Of a DNA stretch of 64,000 bases, positions 1 through 8,735 are shown in pieces; positions within the stretch are counted from its first letter, which is position 1, and each line of letters starts with the position of its first letter. Source of the DNA: JAJYRX01 sp041655275 (GTDB taxonomy: Bacteria > Pseudomonadota > Gammaproteobacteria > Burkholderiales > Burkholderiaceae_B); assembly GCA_041655275.1 (NCBI GenBank), contig JBBAFU010000004.1, positions 62,001 to 126,000 on the forward strand, given 5' to 3'. Below the pieces are notes generated by a model. That model worked only from the letters and a program-made list of their open reading frames with translations. It made no database searches and was not told the DNA's origin. The translations under genes were made by a program, and so were the position numbers.

Positions 1-474
1 ACCGCGCTATCCCATGTCGACGATCGCGGGGAAGTCCGCATGGTCGACGTTGGCAGCAAAGCCATCACCACCCGCAGCGCCGTGGCAAGGGCGCGCATAC
101 GCATGGGTGCGCAGGCTTACGCCCTGCTCGATGCTGCAGTCAACGCCAAGGGCGACGTGCTCAATACCGCCCGCATCGCCGGCATACTGGCGGCCAAACG
201 CTGCGACACCCTCATCCCCCTGTGCCACAGCCTGCCCTTGAGCTTCGCGGGCATAGAGTTCGAATCCGACGATGCACGGCACAGTCTGGAGGTCATTGCC
301 ACCTGCCGCAGCGACTACCGTACCGGCGTCGAGATGGAAGCGATGACGGCCTGCAGCATTGCAGCGCTGACGATCTATGATATGTGCAAGGCAGCTGACA
401 AGGGCATCGTCATCGAGCAGGTCAGACTGGAATCCAAGACGGGAGGCAAGAGTGGCTCGTGGCAGCGCGATTAA
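1..474 (+). CDS. moaC: MoaC, cyclic pyranopterin monophosphate synthase (5' end cut by window edge)
   Basis: MoaC converts the 3',8-cyclo-GTP made by MoaA into cyclic pyranopterin monophosphate, the first stable intermediate of Moco synthesis. The reading frame is open from base 1, and the residues before the first internal ATG (MVDVGSKA) already match the family start, so probably only a few residues are missing. The conserved PLCHSLPL motif and the C-terminal ALTIYDMCKA helix are present. The stop at 472-474 lies inside the next gene, moaD, so the two are translationally coupled. It heads a forward Moco operon, moaCDE-moaB-moeA. Confidence 0.95.
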   Translation, partial: TALSHVDDRGEVRMVDVGSKAITTRSAVARARIRMGAQAYALLDAAVNAKGDVLNTARIAGILAAKRCDTLIPLCHSLPLSFAGIEFESDDARHSLEVIATCRSDYRTGVEMEAMTACSIAALTIYDMCKAADKGIVIEQVRLESKTGGKSGSWQRD

Positions 475-706
475 GGTTCTGTACTTCGCCCAGGTCGCCG
501 AGATCGTGGGCCTGCGCGAGGAAGACTGGGCCCTGCCGGCCGCGACCACCGTGGCGCAATGGCTGCCCGAACTCGAGGCCCGCTATCCGCAGCTGGCACC
601 GATGGCGCGACTGCAGCTGGCCGTCAACCAGACCCATGCTACGCCCGACTCCCCCATTCAACCGGGCGACGAGGTTGCGGTGTTCGAGCCGGTTACGGGA
701 GGATAG
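452..706 (+). CDS. moaD: MoaD, molybdopterin synthase small (sulfur carrier) subunit
   Basis: MoaD is the ubiquitin-fold sulfur carrier of molybdopterin synthase; its C-terminal Gly-Gly is adenylated by MoeB and thiocarboxylated before it gives sulfur to cyclic pyranopterin monophosphate on MoaE. I chose the GTG at 452 because a GGGAGG-type ribosome site sits just upstream (441-446) and the resulting 84 residues fit the family; an ATG at 377 would add 25 unrelated residues. The protein ends in VTGG as required. It overlaps moaC by 23 bp and is 2 bp from moaE. Confidence 0.92.
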   Translation: MARGSAIKVLYFAQVAEIVGLREEDWALPAATTVAQWLPELEARYPQLAPMARLQLAVNQTHATPDSPIQPGDEVAVFEPVTGG

Positions 707-708
707 GC

Positions 709-1203
709 ATGGTCATCGTGCAAGCCGATGATTTCGATGCGTCCGCCCTGAATGCACGCCTGCGCGAACGCACGGCAGGCCAGGCCGGCGCCATCGTCAG
801 CTTCACCGGCTACGTGCGCGACTATGCCGAGAACGAAGCCACCACCAGTCTCTACCTCGAGCACTATCCCGGCATGTGCGAGCGCGAGATCACGCAGCTA
901 TGCGAGCAGGCGGCAACACGCTGGGACATCCTCGACAGTCTGGTGGTCCATCGCGTGGGCGAGCTTGGCCTGGGCGAGCAGATCGTCTTTGTCGCCGTCG
1001 CCGGCGTGCATCGCGGCCAGGCTTTCCAGGCCTGTGAATTCATCATCGACGCCCTCAAGACGCGCGCCCCGTTCTGGAAGCGCGAAACACTGGATGACGG
1101 GCGCCGCTTCTGGGTGCAGCAGGCCGGGGCCGATGCGCGCAAGACCGCCAGCTGGGCCGTCGGTACCCCTGTTGGTACCCCTGTTGAACCCTCTCCTTCG
1201 TAA
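709..1203 (+). CDS. moaE: MoaE, molybdopterin synthase catalytic subunit
   Basis: This is the large subunit of molybdopterin synthase, which binds the substrate and receives two sulfurs from MoaD. The ATG at 709 follows moaD by 2 bp. The family motifs IVSFTGYVR, VVHRVGELGLGEQ and the catalytic-lysine segment APFWKRE are all visible. The 164-residue protein is slightly longer than usual (about 150). Near the end a 12-bp unit is tandemly duplicated at 1162-1185, giving GTPVGTPV, in a tail outside the conserved fold. Confidence 0.95.
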   Translation: MVIVQADDFDASALNARLRERTAGQAGAIVSFTGYVRDYAENEATTSLYLEHYPGMCEREITQLCEQAATRWDILDSLVVHRVGELGLGEQIVFVAVAGVHRGQAFQACEFIIDALKTRAPFWKRETLDDGRRFWVQQAGADARKTASWAVGTPVGTPVEPSPS

Positions 1204-1216
1204 GGCGCGCAAAACC

Positions 1217-1726
1217 ATGAGCCAGGACAGCCCTACCCCCGTCAGCATCCGCGCAGCGGTGCTCACCATCTCGGATTCCCATACGCCCGAAACCGACACC
1301 ACGGGCGACTTTCTGGCCCGGAGCCTGGAGCAGGCGGGCCACCATTGCCTGGAACGCGCTATCGCGCCCAACGACATCTGGCATATCCGCAAGACCCTCT
1401 GCAACTGGATTGTGGATGAGCGCATCCAGCTCATCATCACCAACGGCGGCACGGGCTACACGCATGGCAAGGCCACAGTGCCCGCCATCACCCCGCTGCT
1501 GGAACAGACCATCACCGGCTTTGGCGAGCTGTTCCGCCACCTTTCCTACCTCGATATCGGCAGCTCGGCGCTGCAGTCCGATGCGCTGGCCGGCCGTGCC
1601 AACAACACTCTGGTGTTCTGCCTGCCCGGTTCCACCGGTGCCTGCCGCCTGGCCTGGGACGGCATACTGCGCGAACAGCTCGACAGCCGCCAGGCCCCCT
1701 GCAACTTTGCGAGCCACTATGCTTGA
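1217..1726 (+). CDS. moaB: MoaB/Mog-family molybdopterin adenylyltransferase
   Basis: MoaB/Mog proteins adenylate molybdopterin before molybdenum insertion by MoeA. The 169-residue protein carries the family signature TNGGTGYTHGK followed by AIT and the late CLPGSTGA motif. The ATG at 1217 is chosen because the upstream part of this frame is antiphase to moaE. The gene begins 13 bp after moaE and overlaps moeA by 8 bp, consistent with stepwise adenylation then metal insertion. Whether it should be called moaB or mog cannot be settled from the sequence. Confidence 0.9.
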   Translation: MSQDSPTPVSIRAAVLTISDSHTPETDTTGDFLARSLEQAGHHCLERAIAPNDIWHIRKTLCNWIVDERIQLIITNGGTGYTHGKATVPAITPLLEQTITGFGELFRHLSYLDIGSSALQSDALAGRANNTLVFCLPGSTGACRLAWDGILREQLDSRQAPCNFASHYA

Positions 1727-2924
1727 ATTCGACGACGCCCAGAACCGCCTGGCCCAGGCCGGCGCGGCTCCCGAGAGTACCGAGACCATTGCGCTGCATC
1801 AGGCGCCGGGCCGTGTACTTGCCCACAACATCACGGCCGTCCTGGACCTGCCGCCCGCCGACAACAGCGCCATGGACGGCTACGCCGTACGCCATGTCGA
1901 TCTGAAACCCGCTGCGGTCTTTCCCATACAGCAGCGTTGCTACGCCGGCGATACACCCCAGGCGCTGCAGCCGGGCAAGGCCATACGCCTGTACACCGGC
2001 AGCCTGCTGCCGCAGGGGGCAGACACCATCATCATGCAGGAGGACGCCAGCGAGGACGGCGACACGGTGCGCTTTCGCGTTACGCCCGCCAAGGGCAGCC
2101 ATGTTCGCTGGCGCGGCGAGGATGTCAACCGCAACACGCGCCTGCTCGCGAAAGGCACACGCCTGGGCGCGGGCGAGATTGCCCTGCTGGCATCCCAGGG
2201 GCTGGCCCGGCTCGAAGTCTGTCCCGCACTGCGCATCGGTATCCTGACCACCGGCGACGAACTGGTTGCGCCCGGTCAACCGCGCGGCGAGCAGGAGATC
2301 TACAACGCCAACGGCCCCATGCTGGCCGCCATGGCGCAGGCCATGGGCGTCGGCCATGTACGCCTGGCGCATGCCCGCGACGACGAAGGCGAGATTGCCG
2401 GGGCCTTCAGGGCCTTGCAGGCCGACAGCGACATCATCCTGAGCGTTGGCGGCGTCTCGGTCGGCGACAAGGATCTGGTCAAGCCGGTACTGGAGCAGCT
2501 TGGTGCAGAACTGGCCCTGTGGCGCGTGCGCATGAAACCGGGACGCCCCGTGGCCCTGGCCCATCTCGATACCACGCCGGTAGTCGGCCTGCCCGGCAAC
2601 CCCGTCTCGGCCTTTGTGGTGTTTGCGCTGCTCGTCTCGCCCCTGATACGCCGCATGCAGGGCCGCAGCGAGCTGATGCCGGCCGTGCATTATGGCCGGC
2701 TCATCACCACCCGACGCTTCGGCAGTTCGCGCGAGGAATTCATCCGTGTGCAACTGCGACATACGCCGGAAGACCGGCCCGAGCTCATCCCGCATGCCGA
2801 CCAGGGCTCGGCCATCATCAGCTCGCTGTCATGGGCGGATGGACTGGCGCGCATCCCGGCCGATGGCCAGGCCGTTGGCGGCGATACAGTGGCCTTCTAT
2901 CCGTTTGCTGGCTGGCTGTCCTGA
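1719..2924 (+). CDS. moeA: MoeA, molybdopterin molybdenumtransferase
   Basis: MoeA hydrolyses adenylated molybdopterin and inserts molybdate to give Mo-molybdopterin. The 401-residue protein shows the order of MoeA motifs: PADNSAMDGYAV near the N terminus, YTGSLLPQGADT, TTGDELV, SVGGVSVGDKD and GLPGNPVSAFV. The ATG at 1719 overlaps the end of moaB. It is the last gene of the forward Moco operon and ends 5 bp from the stop of the convergent soxB, leaving almost no room for a separate terminator. Confidence 0.95.
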   Translation: MLEFDDAQNRLAQAGAAPESTETIALHQAPGRVLAHNITAVLDLPPADNSAMDGYAVRHVDLKPAAVFPIQQRCYAGDTPQALQPGKAIRLYTGSLLPQGADTIIMQEDASEDGDTVRFRVTPAKGSHVRWRGEDVNRNTRLLAKGTRLGAGEIALLASQGLARLEVCPALRIGILTTGDELVAPGQPRGEQEIYNANGPMLAAMAQAMGVGHVRLAHARDDEGEIAGAFRALQADSDIILSVGGVSVGDKDLVKPVLEQLGAELALWRVRMKPGRPVALAHLDTTPVVGLPGNPVSAFVVFALLVSPLIRRMQGRSELMPAVHYGRLITTRRFGSSREEFIRVQLRHTPEDRPELIPHADQGSAIISSLSWADGLARIPADGQAVGGDTVAFYPFAGWLS

Positions 2925-2929
2925 ACGGC

Positions 2930-4642
2930 TCAGAGCATGCCGTGGTTATCCGCCATACCCCTGACTTCGGGCGTGTTGGGCACCACCCCGGAAATCGTCT
3001 TGCGATCGCGCAGGTAGTCCGCCACCACATCCCAGATGGGCCGGCCCTGCACGCCTTCGGCGACCGGCGCCCATCCCGCCACCTTGTAGACCTTGTCGGC
3101 CTCTATGGGCTGGTCGCCGAGTGACATGGCCAGAATGCGCTCACCGGCACGCGCCAGCGGGTCAATGGCGTAACGCAGCCCGCCCACGCGTACCATGTCG
3201 CCGCCCTGCTGGTAATAGGGATCGGGATTGAACAGGTTATCGGCCACGTCTTCCAGGATGACCTTGATCTGGCTGCCGGGCATTTCGGTGAGTGTGGTCT
3301 GCGGGTAGGTGATGGCCGTCTGGTCCATCAGGTGCTCCATCGTGATGGTGTCGCCCGGAAGCAGGCTGGTGCCCCAGCGAAAACCCGGTGAAAAGGCGAT
3401 GGGCGCATCGCTCACGGCCATCAGCGCATCCAGGATGATCTGATCGAAGCTGCCGTTGAAGTTGCCGCGCCGGTACAGCAGCGCATCCGTAACGGCCAGG
3501 GGCTCGGCCAGTTGCCCGGCAAACGGCGCACGGATCCCGGCCACCAGCGCGCTCATCTCGGGGTCCGCCTCGAGATAGTTGGCGAAGACCGGCATGAGCC
3601 GATACTGATGATCGACGACACGCCCGCCGCGCACATCAAAATCCAGCACGCCCAGAAACTTGCCGTTGCTGCCCGCATTGGTGACCAGTGTCTTGCCCGC
3701 AGCGTTGGATACAATGACCGGCGCCGGTATGCCGTCGTGCGTATGGCCGCCCATGATGGCATCCAGACCGCGCACGCGCGAGGCCAGCTTGATGTCCACA
3801 TCCATGCCGTTGTGCGACAGCAGCACCACCACTTGGGCGCCCTCGTCCCGCACCTCGTCCACCGTTTCCTGCAGGTGGTGCTCCTGGATGCCGAATGTCC
3901 ATTCAGGCACAAAATGGGCCGGATTCGCAATCGGCGTATAGGGAAAGGCCTGGCCGATGATCGCCACCGGCACGCCGTTCATTTCACGCAGGGTGTAGGG
4001 CGGAAAGACCGGGTCGCCGAAATCGCTGGTTTCGACATTCTGCGCGACAAACTCCAGGCGACCGTTGAAATCCTGCGCTATGATCTCCTCGACGCGCTCG
4101 GCGCCCAGCGTGAACTCCCAATGGCCCGTCATGATGTCCACGCCCAGCTGGACGCAGGCATCCACCATGTCCTGGCCATTGGTCCACAAGGCGGTCGCCG
4201 AGCCCTGCCAGGTGTCGCCGCCATCGAGCAGCAGGGCGCCCGGGCGGCCTGCACGCAAGCGCTTCACCAGCGTCGCCAGATGCGCAAAACCGCCGACCTT
4301 GCCATACCGGCGCGCCGCATTTTCGAAATCCAGGCAAGTGAAGGCATGCGCCTGTGCGGTGTGCGGCGCCAGTCCGAAGCGATCGAGGAAATGACTGCCC
4401 ACCACATGAGGCGGCTGATTCGTGGCAGCACCCACACCCAGATTGACGCCGGGTTCACGAAAGTAGATGGGCATGAGCTGAGCATGGCAATCCGTCATGT
4501 GCAGGAAATGCACATTGCCGAATCGCGGCAGATCGTAAAAGGCCTCGGCCGACAGATCGGCGGCCCGGGCCCGGTGGGTCAGGCTCATGCCGCCGGCGGC
4601 GGCAATGGCCAGTATCTGAAGGAATTCACGTCGCGCTAACAT
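2930..4642 (-). CDS. soxB: SoxB, Mn-dependent thiosulfohydrolase
   Basis: SoxB hydrolyses the sulfonate (sulfate) group from the cysteine-S-thiosulfonate bound to SoxY in the periplasmic thiosulfate oxidation cycle. The N terminus MLARREFLQ followed by a hydrophobic stretch is a twin-arginine signal. Metallophosphoesterase-type motifs are present: HMTDCHAQL, DGGDTWQG, TGHWEFTLG, LLSHNGMD and GGHTHDG. The length of 570 residues is normal. It is the last gene of the reverse sox block and follows a thioredoxin-like gene. Unlike most clusters of this type, soxA and soxX are not found between soxZ and soxB. Confidence 0.95.
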   Translation of the reverse strand: MLARREFLQILAIAAAGGMSLTHRARAADLSAEAFYDLPRFGNVHFLHMTDCHAQLMPIYFREPGVNLGVGAATNQPPHVVGSHFLDRFGLAPHTAQAHAFTCLDFENAARRYGKVGGFAHLATLVKRLRAGRPGALLLDGGDTWQGSATALWTNGQDMVDACVQLGVDIMTGHWEFTLGAERVEEIIAQDFNGRLEFVAQNVETSDFGDPVFPPYTLREMNGVPVAIIGQAFPYTPIANPAHFVPEWTFGIQEHHLQETVDEVRDEGAQVVVLLSHNGMDVDIKLASRVRGLDAIMGGHTHDGIPAPVIVSNAAGKTLVTNAGSNGKFLGVLDFDVRGGRVVDHQYRLMPVFANYLEADPEMSALVAGIRAPFAGQLAEPLAVTDALLYRRGNFNGSFDQIILDALMAVSDAPIAFSPGFRWGTSLLPGDTITMEHLMDQTAITYPQTTLTEMPGSQIKVILEDVADNLFNPDPYYQQGGDMVRVGGLRYAIDPLARAGERILAMSLGDQPIEADKVYKVAGWAPVAEGVQGRPIWDVVADYLRDRKTISGVVPNTPEVRGMADNHGML

Positions 4643-4702
4643 GGCATTCGGTCCGTCTTTCGAGTGTGGAAATCACGAGGCAAGGCCGGGAAGCAACAGC
4701 AC

Positions 4703-5200
4703 TCAGGGTGCATATTTCAACAACCCGAGCACATCTGCGGAAAACATCTCGCCGGGGATGACTTCAGCCACCCGGCCCTGGGCATTGATGACATACAACT
4801 GGGGAACGACGCCCTGCTTGCCGAAGACGTCAAGCAGTTCCCGATCTTGCATGACCACCGGAAACGTATAGTTCCGCTCTGCCATGTGATGCCGCACCCC
4901 GGCTTCATCCGGATCGAGACTGATGGCAAGCACTTCAAGCTCGCGGGCTTGCGCTTGCTCCCACAATTGCTGCACATGGCGGTTCTGACGCGCGCAATAA
5001 GGGCACCATACCGCCCAGTACTGGACAATGACCGGCTTGCCCTGGTAATAACCGGGGGGGCGGTGACGCCCGTCAATCAGGATAACGCCGGGCAGCTCGA
5101 CGCTGTCACCCACCTGGAGTGGCGCCCCCCATGCCGTCGCCGCAGCAAGCATGCCGACCAGCAGCATCGACACTGATCGGCGCCATGCGCTTGTCTGCAT
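4703..5200 (-). CDS. TlpA-like periplasmic thioredoxin, possible SoxW
   Basis: A secreted thioredoxin-fold protein of 165 residues. A hydrophobic N-terminal signal (about residues 1-26) precedes a redoxin domain with the redox motif CPYC at residues 66-69, in the context YWAVWCPYC, and the cis-proline segment VVPQLYVI. The start is well supported by an AAGGAGG site just upstream. It lies 26 bp after soxZ and 60 bp before soxB, where SoxW-type thioredoxins occur. These probably keep SoxY or SoxB reduced, or receive electrons through SoxV/CcdA. The SoxW label is inference from context. Confidence 0.8.
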   Translation of the reverse strand: MQTSAWRRSVSMLLVGMLAAATAWGAPLQVGDSVELPGVILIDGRHRPPGYYQGKPVIVQYWAVWCPYCARQNRHVQQLWEQAQARELEVLAISLDPDEAGVRHHMAERNYTFPVVMQDRELLDVFGKQGVVPQLYVINAQGRVAEVIPGEMFSADVLGLLKYAP

Positions 5201-5226
5201 CCATCCTCCTTCGGGCTCTCCCGGTC

Positions 5227-5541
5227 TCAGCGCACCTTTGTGGTGTCGCTGCGTGACTCACCCTCGTTGTCAAGCCAGGTAATGGTCACTTCGTCACCTT
5301 TGCCGGCACCTTCGAACTTGAAGGACAGGAAAGGATCGCGGGATACCGCCGGCCCCCACTGGGCCTTCAGCACGGTTCTGTCATTGCACACGACCGTGAC
5401 TTCCTGGATGAAATGGGCGGGGATGACATTGCCCTCTTCGTCCTTGCGTTGGCCGGTTTCCATCAAATGGCTCATCAAAGCCTTGACTTCGGTAATACCG
5501 CCCTTCTCGGCGGCGCGTATGCGCATGGGTCGGGTCGCCAT
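5227..5541 (-). CDS. soxZ: SoxZ, sulfur carrier complex subunit
   Basis: SoxZ is the Ig-like partner of SoxY; the SoxYZ heterodimer carries sulfur intermediates covalently between Sox enzymes in the periplasm. The 104-residue length and segments MRIRAAEKGGI, HFIQEVTV, SRDPFLSFKF and ITWLDNEGE are typical. There is no signal peptide, as expected, because SoxZ is exported by the Tat system together with SoxY. A clear AAGGAG site precedes the ATG. It follows soxY after a 39-bp gap. Confidence 0.95.
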   Translation of the reverse strand: MATRPMRIRAAEKGGITEVKALMSHLMETGQRKDEEGNVIPAHFIQEVTVVCNDRTVLKAQWGPAVSRDPFLSFKFEGAGKGDEVTITWLDNEGESRSDTTKVR

Positions 5542-5580
5542 GTCGAAAACTCCTTGTTTGCGTGATTCGTGTGCTGCGAC

Positions 5581-6048
5581 TCAACCGCCGCAACCGCCCA
5601 GCGTCACCTTGACTTCCTTGTGCGCCAGATAGAAGCTGCCATCGGCCTTGACCAGGGCATAGACGTCGGACGTCTGCCCCATCTTGATGCGCGTGGAAAC
5701 ATCGGCCAGAGTGCCTTCCGGTATCTCGAACCAGGCCGTCAGGGTATTGGGGTTGTTGGGGACCAGGATGGCCACCTCGGTCGTATTCGGCAAGGCACTC
5801 ACGATGCCCACCGGAACCACCGCCCCGTTTTCCGCGATATCGGGCGCGACCAGCGTGATCTGGTCGCTGTCCTGTGCATCGCCCCCACCGAGTGCGGCGA
5901 TGACGCCTTCGACATCCTTGGCCTCGAAGGCTTTGGCATTCCAGGCCTGCTGGGCCGCCCAGGCCTGGGCCGGCCCGAGCAGGCCGGCCGATACGGCCAG
6001 ACCCAATGCCGTTCCCAGCTTGAGTACGGTCCTGCGTTGATGATTCAT
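5581..6048 (-). CDS. soxY: SoxY, covalent sulfur-carrying subunit
   Basis: SoxY carries the thiosulfate-derived sulfur on a cysteine at the end of a flexible C-terminal arm. The 155-residue protein ends in GGCGG, with Cys153 as the carrier residue. The N terminus has a Tat motif (RRTVLKLG) and a hydrophobic stretch ending AWA. A GGGAGA site precedes the ATG. It lies between soxD and soxZ in the reverse block, the usual YZ pairing. Confidence 0.96.
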   Translation of the reverse strand: MNHQRRTVLKLGTALGLAVSAGLLGPAQAWAAQQAWNAKAFEAKDVEGVIAALGGGDAQDSDQITLVAPDIAENGAVVPVGIVSALPNTTEVAILVPNNPNTLTAWFEIPEGTLADVSTRIKMGQTSDVYALVKADGSFYLAHKEVKVTLGGCGG

Positions 6049-6123
6049 GTGCTTTTCTCCCGTGTGAATCGTTTCGCGGCATATGTCCGGCGGCTTATGT
6101 TTGTCAGCACCTGGCAGACCCGA

Positions 6124-7239
6124 TCATTGCGGTGCTCCTGCCAGTATCCAGTCAACCATGCGCGCCAGCATGGCTTCGTCCAGCTGCGGATGGGGTGGCA
6201 TCACAATGGGACCCCACACGCCGCTCCCCCCCTGGCGCACCTTGTCGACCAGCCGGGCCTGGACATCCTCGTCCTTGTAGCGCAGGGCCACCTCACGAAA
6301 CGAGGGGCCCAGCAATGGTGTGTCACGGGCATGGCAGGCCAGGCAGCCGCTGGCATCGATATCGGCCAGCACGGCGCGCGCGTCGCCCGCGAATGTCGAA
6401 CCGATGTCACCGGTGTCGGCCTGCGCCTGGTCGAGCGTGGCGCGCGCATGGGCACGCACAGCCTGAGCGTTGTCGGCCACCGTACCCGTCAGTGCCGGCG
6501 ACAGCGAGTCCACGCCGCGCACCGGACCCACGATACGCATCTGCGCGGCCAGATCGCCATTCGCATCGCGCGCGTAGTCGGGCAGGGCGGAAGAGATCTC
6601 GACCTCGGTGACGCAATCCTGCATGCAGGCGACATTGTGCGTATCGGGTTCGCCGTCCACGCGCCACAGCCCTTCATGGAAGAAGAGATTGTTGCGGTTG
6701 GGCATGCGCTCCTGTACTTCGGCGATGGTTTCGTCGCTGAGCGTGAAGTCATAGTCGACGATGTCGGCGAGGCTGAGCAGATAGGCCAGGACCGCATATA
6801 CCTCGTCGGTGTCGAGCGAGCGCGGATTGTCCCAGGGCATGGCGCGGCGGATGTAGTCCCACAGCGTGGACACCGTGGCCGCCTTCATGATGGTGGTACG
6901 CGTCGATTGCGTGGGGCTGGTGAGCGAGGCCACGCGCCCGGTCTCCATGTCCTCTTCGGTGGTGCCGCCGATGAGTGGCGTGAACACCAGATTGCTCTCG
7001 CCGAAGGAGCCATGGCAGGCGGCGCAGGTGGACTCCCAGATCTCTTCGCCGTCATCCACCGTTCCACTGCCCCTGGGCAGGCCCTTGAAATCCGGGCGCA
7101 CATCGATATCCCAGGCGTCGAGCTCGGCAGGCGTTGCCGCCCGTCCCAGGCCAATGTCAGCTGCCGCAGCAGGCAGGGCCGCCAGCGCGCCTGCCGCAAG
7201 CGTTGCGGCAGCCAGGGCGGTTCTACTCCACGTGAACAT
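6124..7239 (-). CDS. soxD: SoxD, dihaem c-type cytochrome subunit of sulfane dehydrogenase
   Basis: SoxD is the electron-accepting subunit of the SoxCD sulfane dehydrogenase, which oxidises SoxY-bound sulfane sulfur by six electrons. The 371-residue protein has a signal sequence ending near AAAAD (residue 28) and two haem c sites, CAACH at 72-76 and CLACH at 299-303. I chose the ATG at 7239, which gives a proper signal peptide and overlaps the end of soxC by 17 bp. The segment MPPHPQL near the C terminus may supply a haem ligand. Confidence 0.95.
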   Translation of the reverse strand: MFTWSRTALAAATLAAGALAALPAAAADIGLGRAATPAELDAWDIDVRPDFKGLPRGSGTVDDGEEIWESTCAACHGSFGESNLVFTPLIGGTTEEDMETGRVASLTSPTQSTRTTIMKAATVSTLWDYIRRAMPWDNPRSLDTDEVYAVLAYLLSLADIVDYDFTLSDETIAEVQERMPNRNNLFFHEGLWRVDGEPDTHNVACMQDCVTEVEISSALPDYARDANGDLAAQMRIVGPVRGVDSLSPALTGTVADNAQAVRAHARATLDQAQADTGDIGSTFAGDARAVLADIDASGCLACHARDTPLLGPSFREVALRYKDEDVQARLVDKVRQGGSGVWGPIVMPPHPQLDEAMLARMVDWILAGAPQ

Positions 7240-8590
7240 TGAACACCTCCCCGCTTTCAGCCACACGCCATGACTGGATGGCATTGTTGTGATACACGGA
7301 GCGCGAGCCCCGCACCTCGCGCAGCTGGCGGTAACGCGGCTGCACGAAACCTGTGCTGTCCATGGCGCGACTCTGCAGGATACAGGGCGTGCCGTCCCAG
7401 ACCCAGTCGATGTTGAAGCGCGTAAGACATTTGTCGAGCACAGGTCCCTCAAGACGCGCCCGGCGCCAGTTGCGTCCGCCATCAAAGGAGACATCCACCT
7501 GGGTAATCTTGCCGCGACCCGACCATGCCAGGCCGCTGACGTTGTAATAACCCTTGTCGAGCAGTGCCTGACCGCCCGATGGCGTGGTGATGACGGACTT
7601 GCATTCCTGGATGGACGTGTACTGCCGGAAGCGCCCGTCGGGCATCATGTCGGTGTAATGTACCGCCTCATCCTTGGTGTTCCACGGCATGTCGCCTACC
7701 TTGATGCGCCGCAGCCACTTCACCGAGGAAACACCCTGAACGCCGGGCACCACCAGGCGCAGCGGATAGCCGTTCTCCGGGCGCAGCATCTCGCCGTTCA
7801 TGCCATAGACAACCAGCACATCGTCCAGCGCCGCCGCCATGGAAATGGTGCGTGTCATGCCGGAACCGTCGGCACCTTCGGCCAGGACGTAGCCCGCGTT
7901 CTCGATATCCGCCCCGCAATCCTCCAGCAGGGTGGCCAGCGGGACGCCGGTGAATTCGCAGCACGACAGCATGCCATGGGTGTACTGCACCGTGGGTACG
8001 GCCACATTGCCCCATTCCATGCCCGTATTGGCCCCGCACTCGATGAAGTGCATGCGCGATACCGACGGAAAGCGCATCAGCTCATCCATGGTATATACCT
8101 TGGGTACACGCACCATGCCATTGATCATGAAGCGATGGCGCTCGGGATCGATGTCGACCCAGCCCTGGTGATGACGCTCGAAATGCAGGCCACTGGGTGT
8201 GATGATGCCGAAGAACCCCTGCAGGGGGGCAAAAGACACCGAGGACTGGTTGGTCTGCGTCAATCCGGGAGACTGACGCCGCTGCAGGTTGGCCTCGTAT
8301 TTTGACGGCATGCCATAGGGACGCGAGGCCACCGGCTGGCCCAGGCGCGTATTCCAGGGTTGCAACCCGGTGATGGCGGGATCACCGGACGGCGTATCCG
8401 CCGCCAGGCTGCGACGCGTCATGGCTACGCCCGCAATCCCGGCGGCGGCAGCCGCGAAGCTGCTCCTGAGAAAACCACGGCGAGAGGCATCAAGCCCGTG
8501 ACGCTGGATATCGAGCGCCAGTCCGGGCGCGACGAAACCTTCCGGTGCCTTGCGAAGACGCCCGCGCGGCGTCTGACTCGAAATACTCAC
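7223..8590 (-). CDS. soxC: SoxC, molybdenum sulfane dehydrogenase subunit
   Basis: SoxC is a sulfite oxidase-family molybdoenzyme, the catalytic part of SoxCD. It needs Moco of the molybdopterin form, so the adjacent moa/moe genes are relevant. The 455-residue protein has a Tat motif at Arg37-Arg38 (SRRGFLRSSF) and the Mo-ligand region MHFIECGANTG with Cys185. The GTG at 8590 is preferred because GGAGG lies 5 bp upstream; a start at 8629 would lack such a site. It heads the soxCDYZ-thioredoxin-soxB unit, with an AT-rich motif upstream at 8642-8665. Confidence 0.94.
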   Translation of the reverse strand: MSISSQTPRGRLRKAPEGFVAPGLALDIQRHGLDASRRGFLRSSFAAAAAGIAGVAMTRRSLAADTPSGDPAITGLQPWNTRLGQPVASRPYGMPSKYEANLQRRQSPGLTQTNQSSVSFAPLQGFFGIITPSGLHFERHHQGWVDIDPERHRFMINGMVRVPKVYTMDELMRFPSVSRMHFIECGANTGMEWGNVAVPTVQYTHGMLSCCEFTGVPLATLLEDCGADIENAGYVLAEGADGSGMTRTISMAAALDDVLVVYGMNGEMLRPENGYPLRLVVPGVQGVSSVKWLRRIKVGDMPWNTKDEAVHYTDMMPDGRFRQYTSIQECKSVITTPSGGQALLDKGYYNVSGLAWSGRGKITQVDVSFDGGRNWRRARLEGPVLDKCLTRFNIDWVWDGTPCILQSRAMDSTGFVQPRYRQLREVRGSRSVYHNNAIQSWRVAESGEVFNVHVE

Positions 8591-8641
8591 CTTTGCCTCC
8601 TGCCTGAGCAAGCACACGTCGTGGATCAATAAAATATATCG

Positions 8642-8665
8642 AGATATTGTATATGTTTATAAACT
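8642..8665 (-). promoter_or_regulatory. AT-rich candidate operator upstream of soxC
   Basis: An AT-rich block in an otherwise GC-rich setting lies about 55-75 bp upstream of the soxC start. On the reverse strand it contains GTTTATAAACATATA. Nearly the same string (GTTTATAACATATA, one base shorter) occurs at 14201-14214 between the DUF442 gene and nnrS. It could be an operator or a promoter -10 region for the sox block. No sox regulator gene is in the window, so its binding protein is unknown. Confidence 0.4.
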
Positions 8666-8690
8666 GATGGCAGAGCCCCATGCATCACGG

Positions 8691-8723
8691 CCTGCCTGCT
8701 TCGCACACGGCGACGCAGGCAGG
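8691..8723 (-). terminator. Hairpin downstream of soxF, possible terminator
   Basis: An inverted repeat, CCTGCCTGC with GCAGGCAGG (9 bp, loop about 15 nt), lies between the soxF stop and the soxC promoter region. It could end the moaA-mobA-cytochrome-soxF transcript and insulate soxC. There is no following T-run on the reverse strand, so intrinsic termination is uncertain. Confidence 0.35.
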
Positions 8724-8735
8724 AACCACGGGCAA

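Noticed and set aside
1512..2795. A 427-codon reverse open frame across moaB and moeA.
   Set aside because: It lacks recognisable domains, while the forward frames are a textbook Moco operon.
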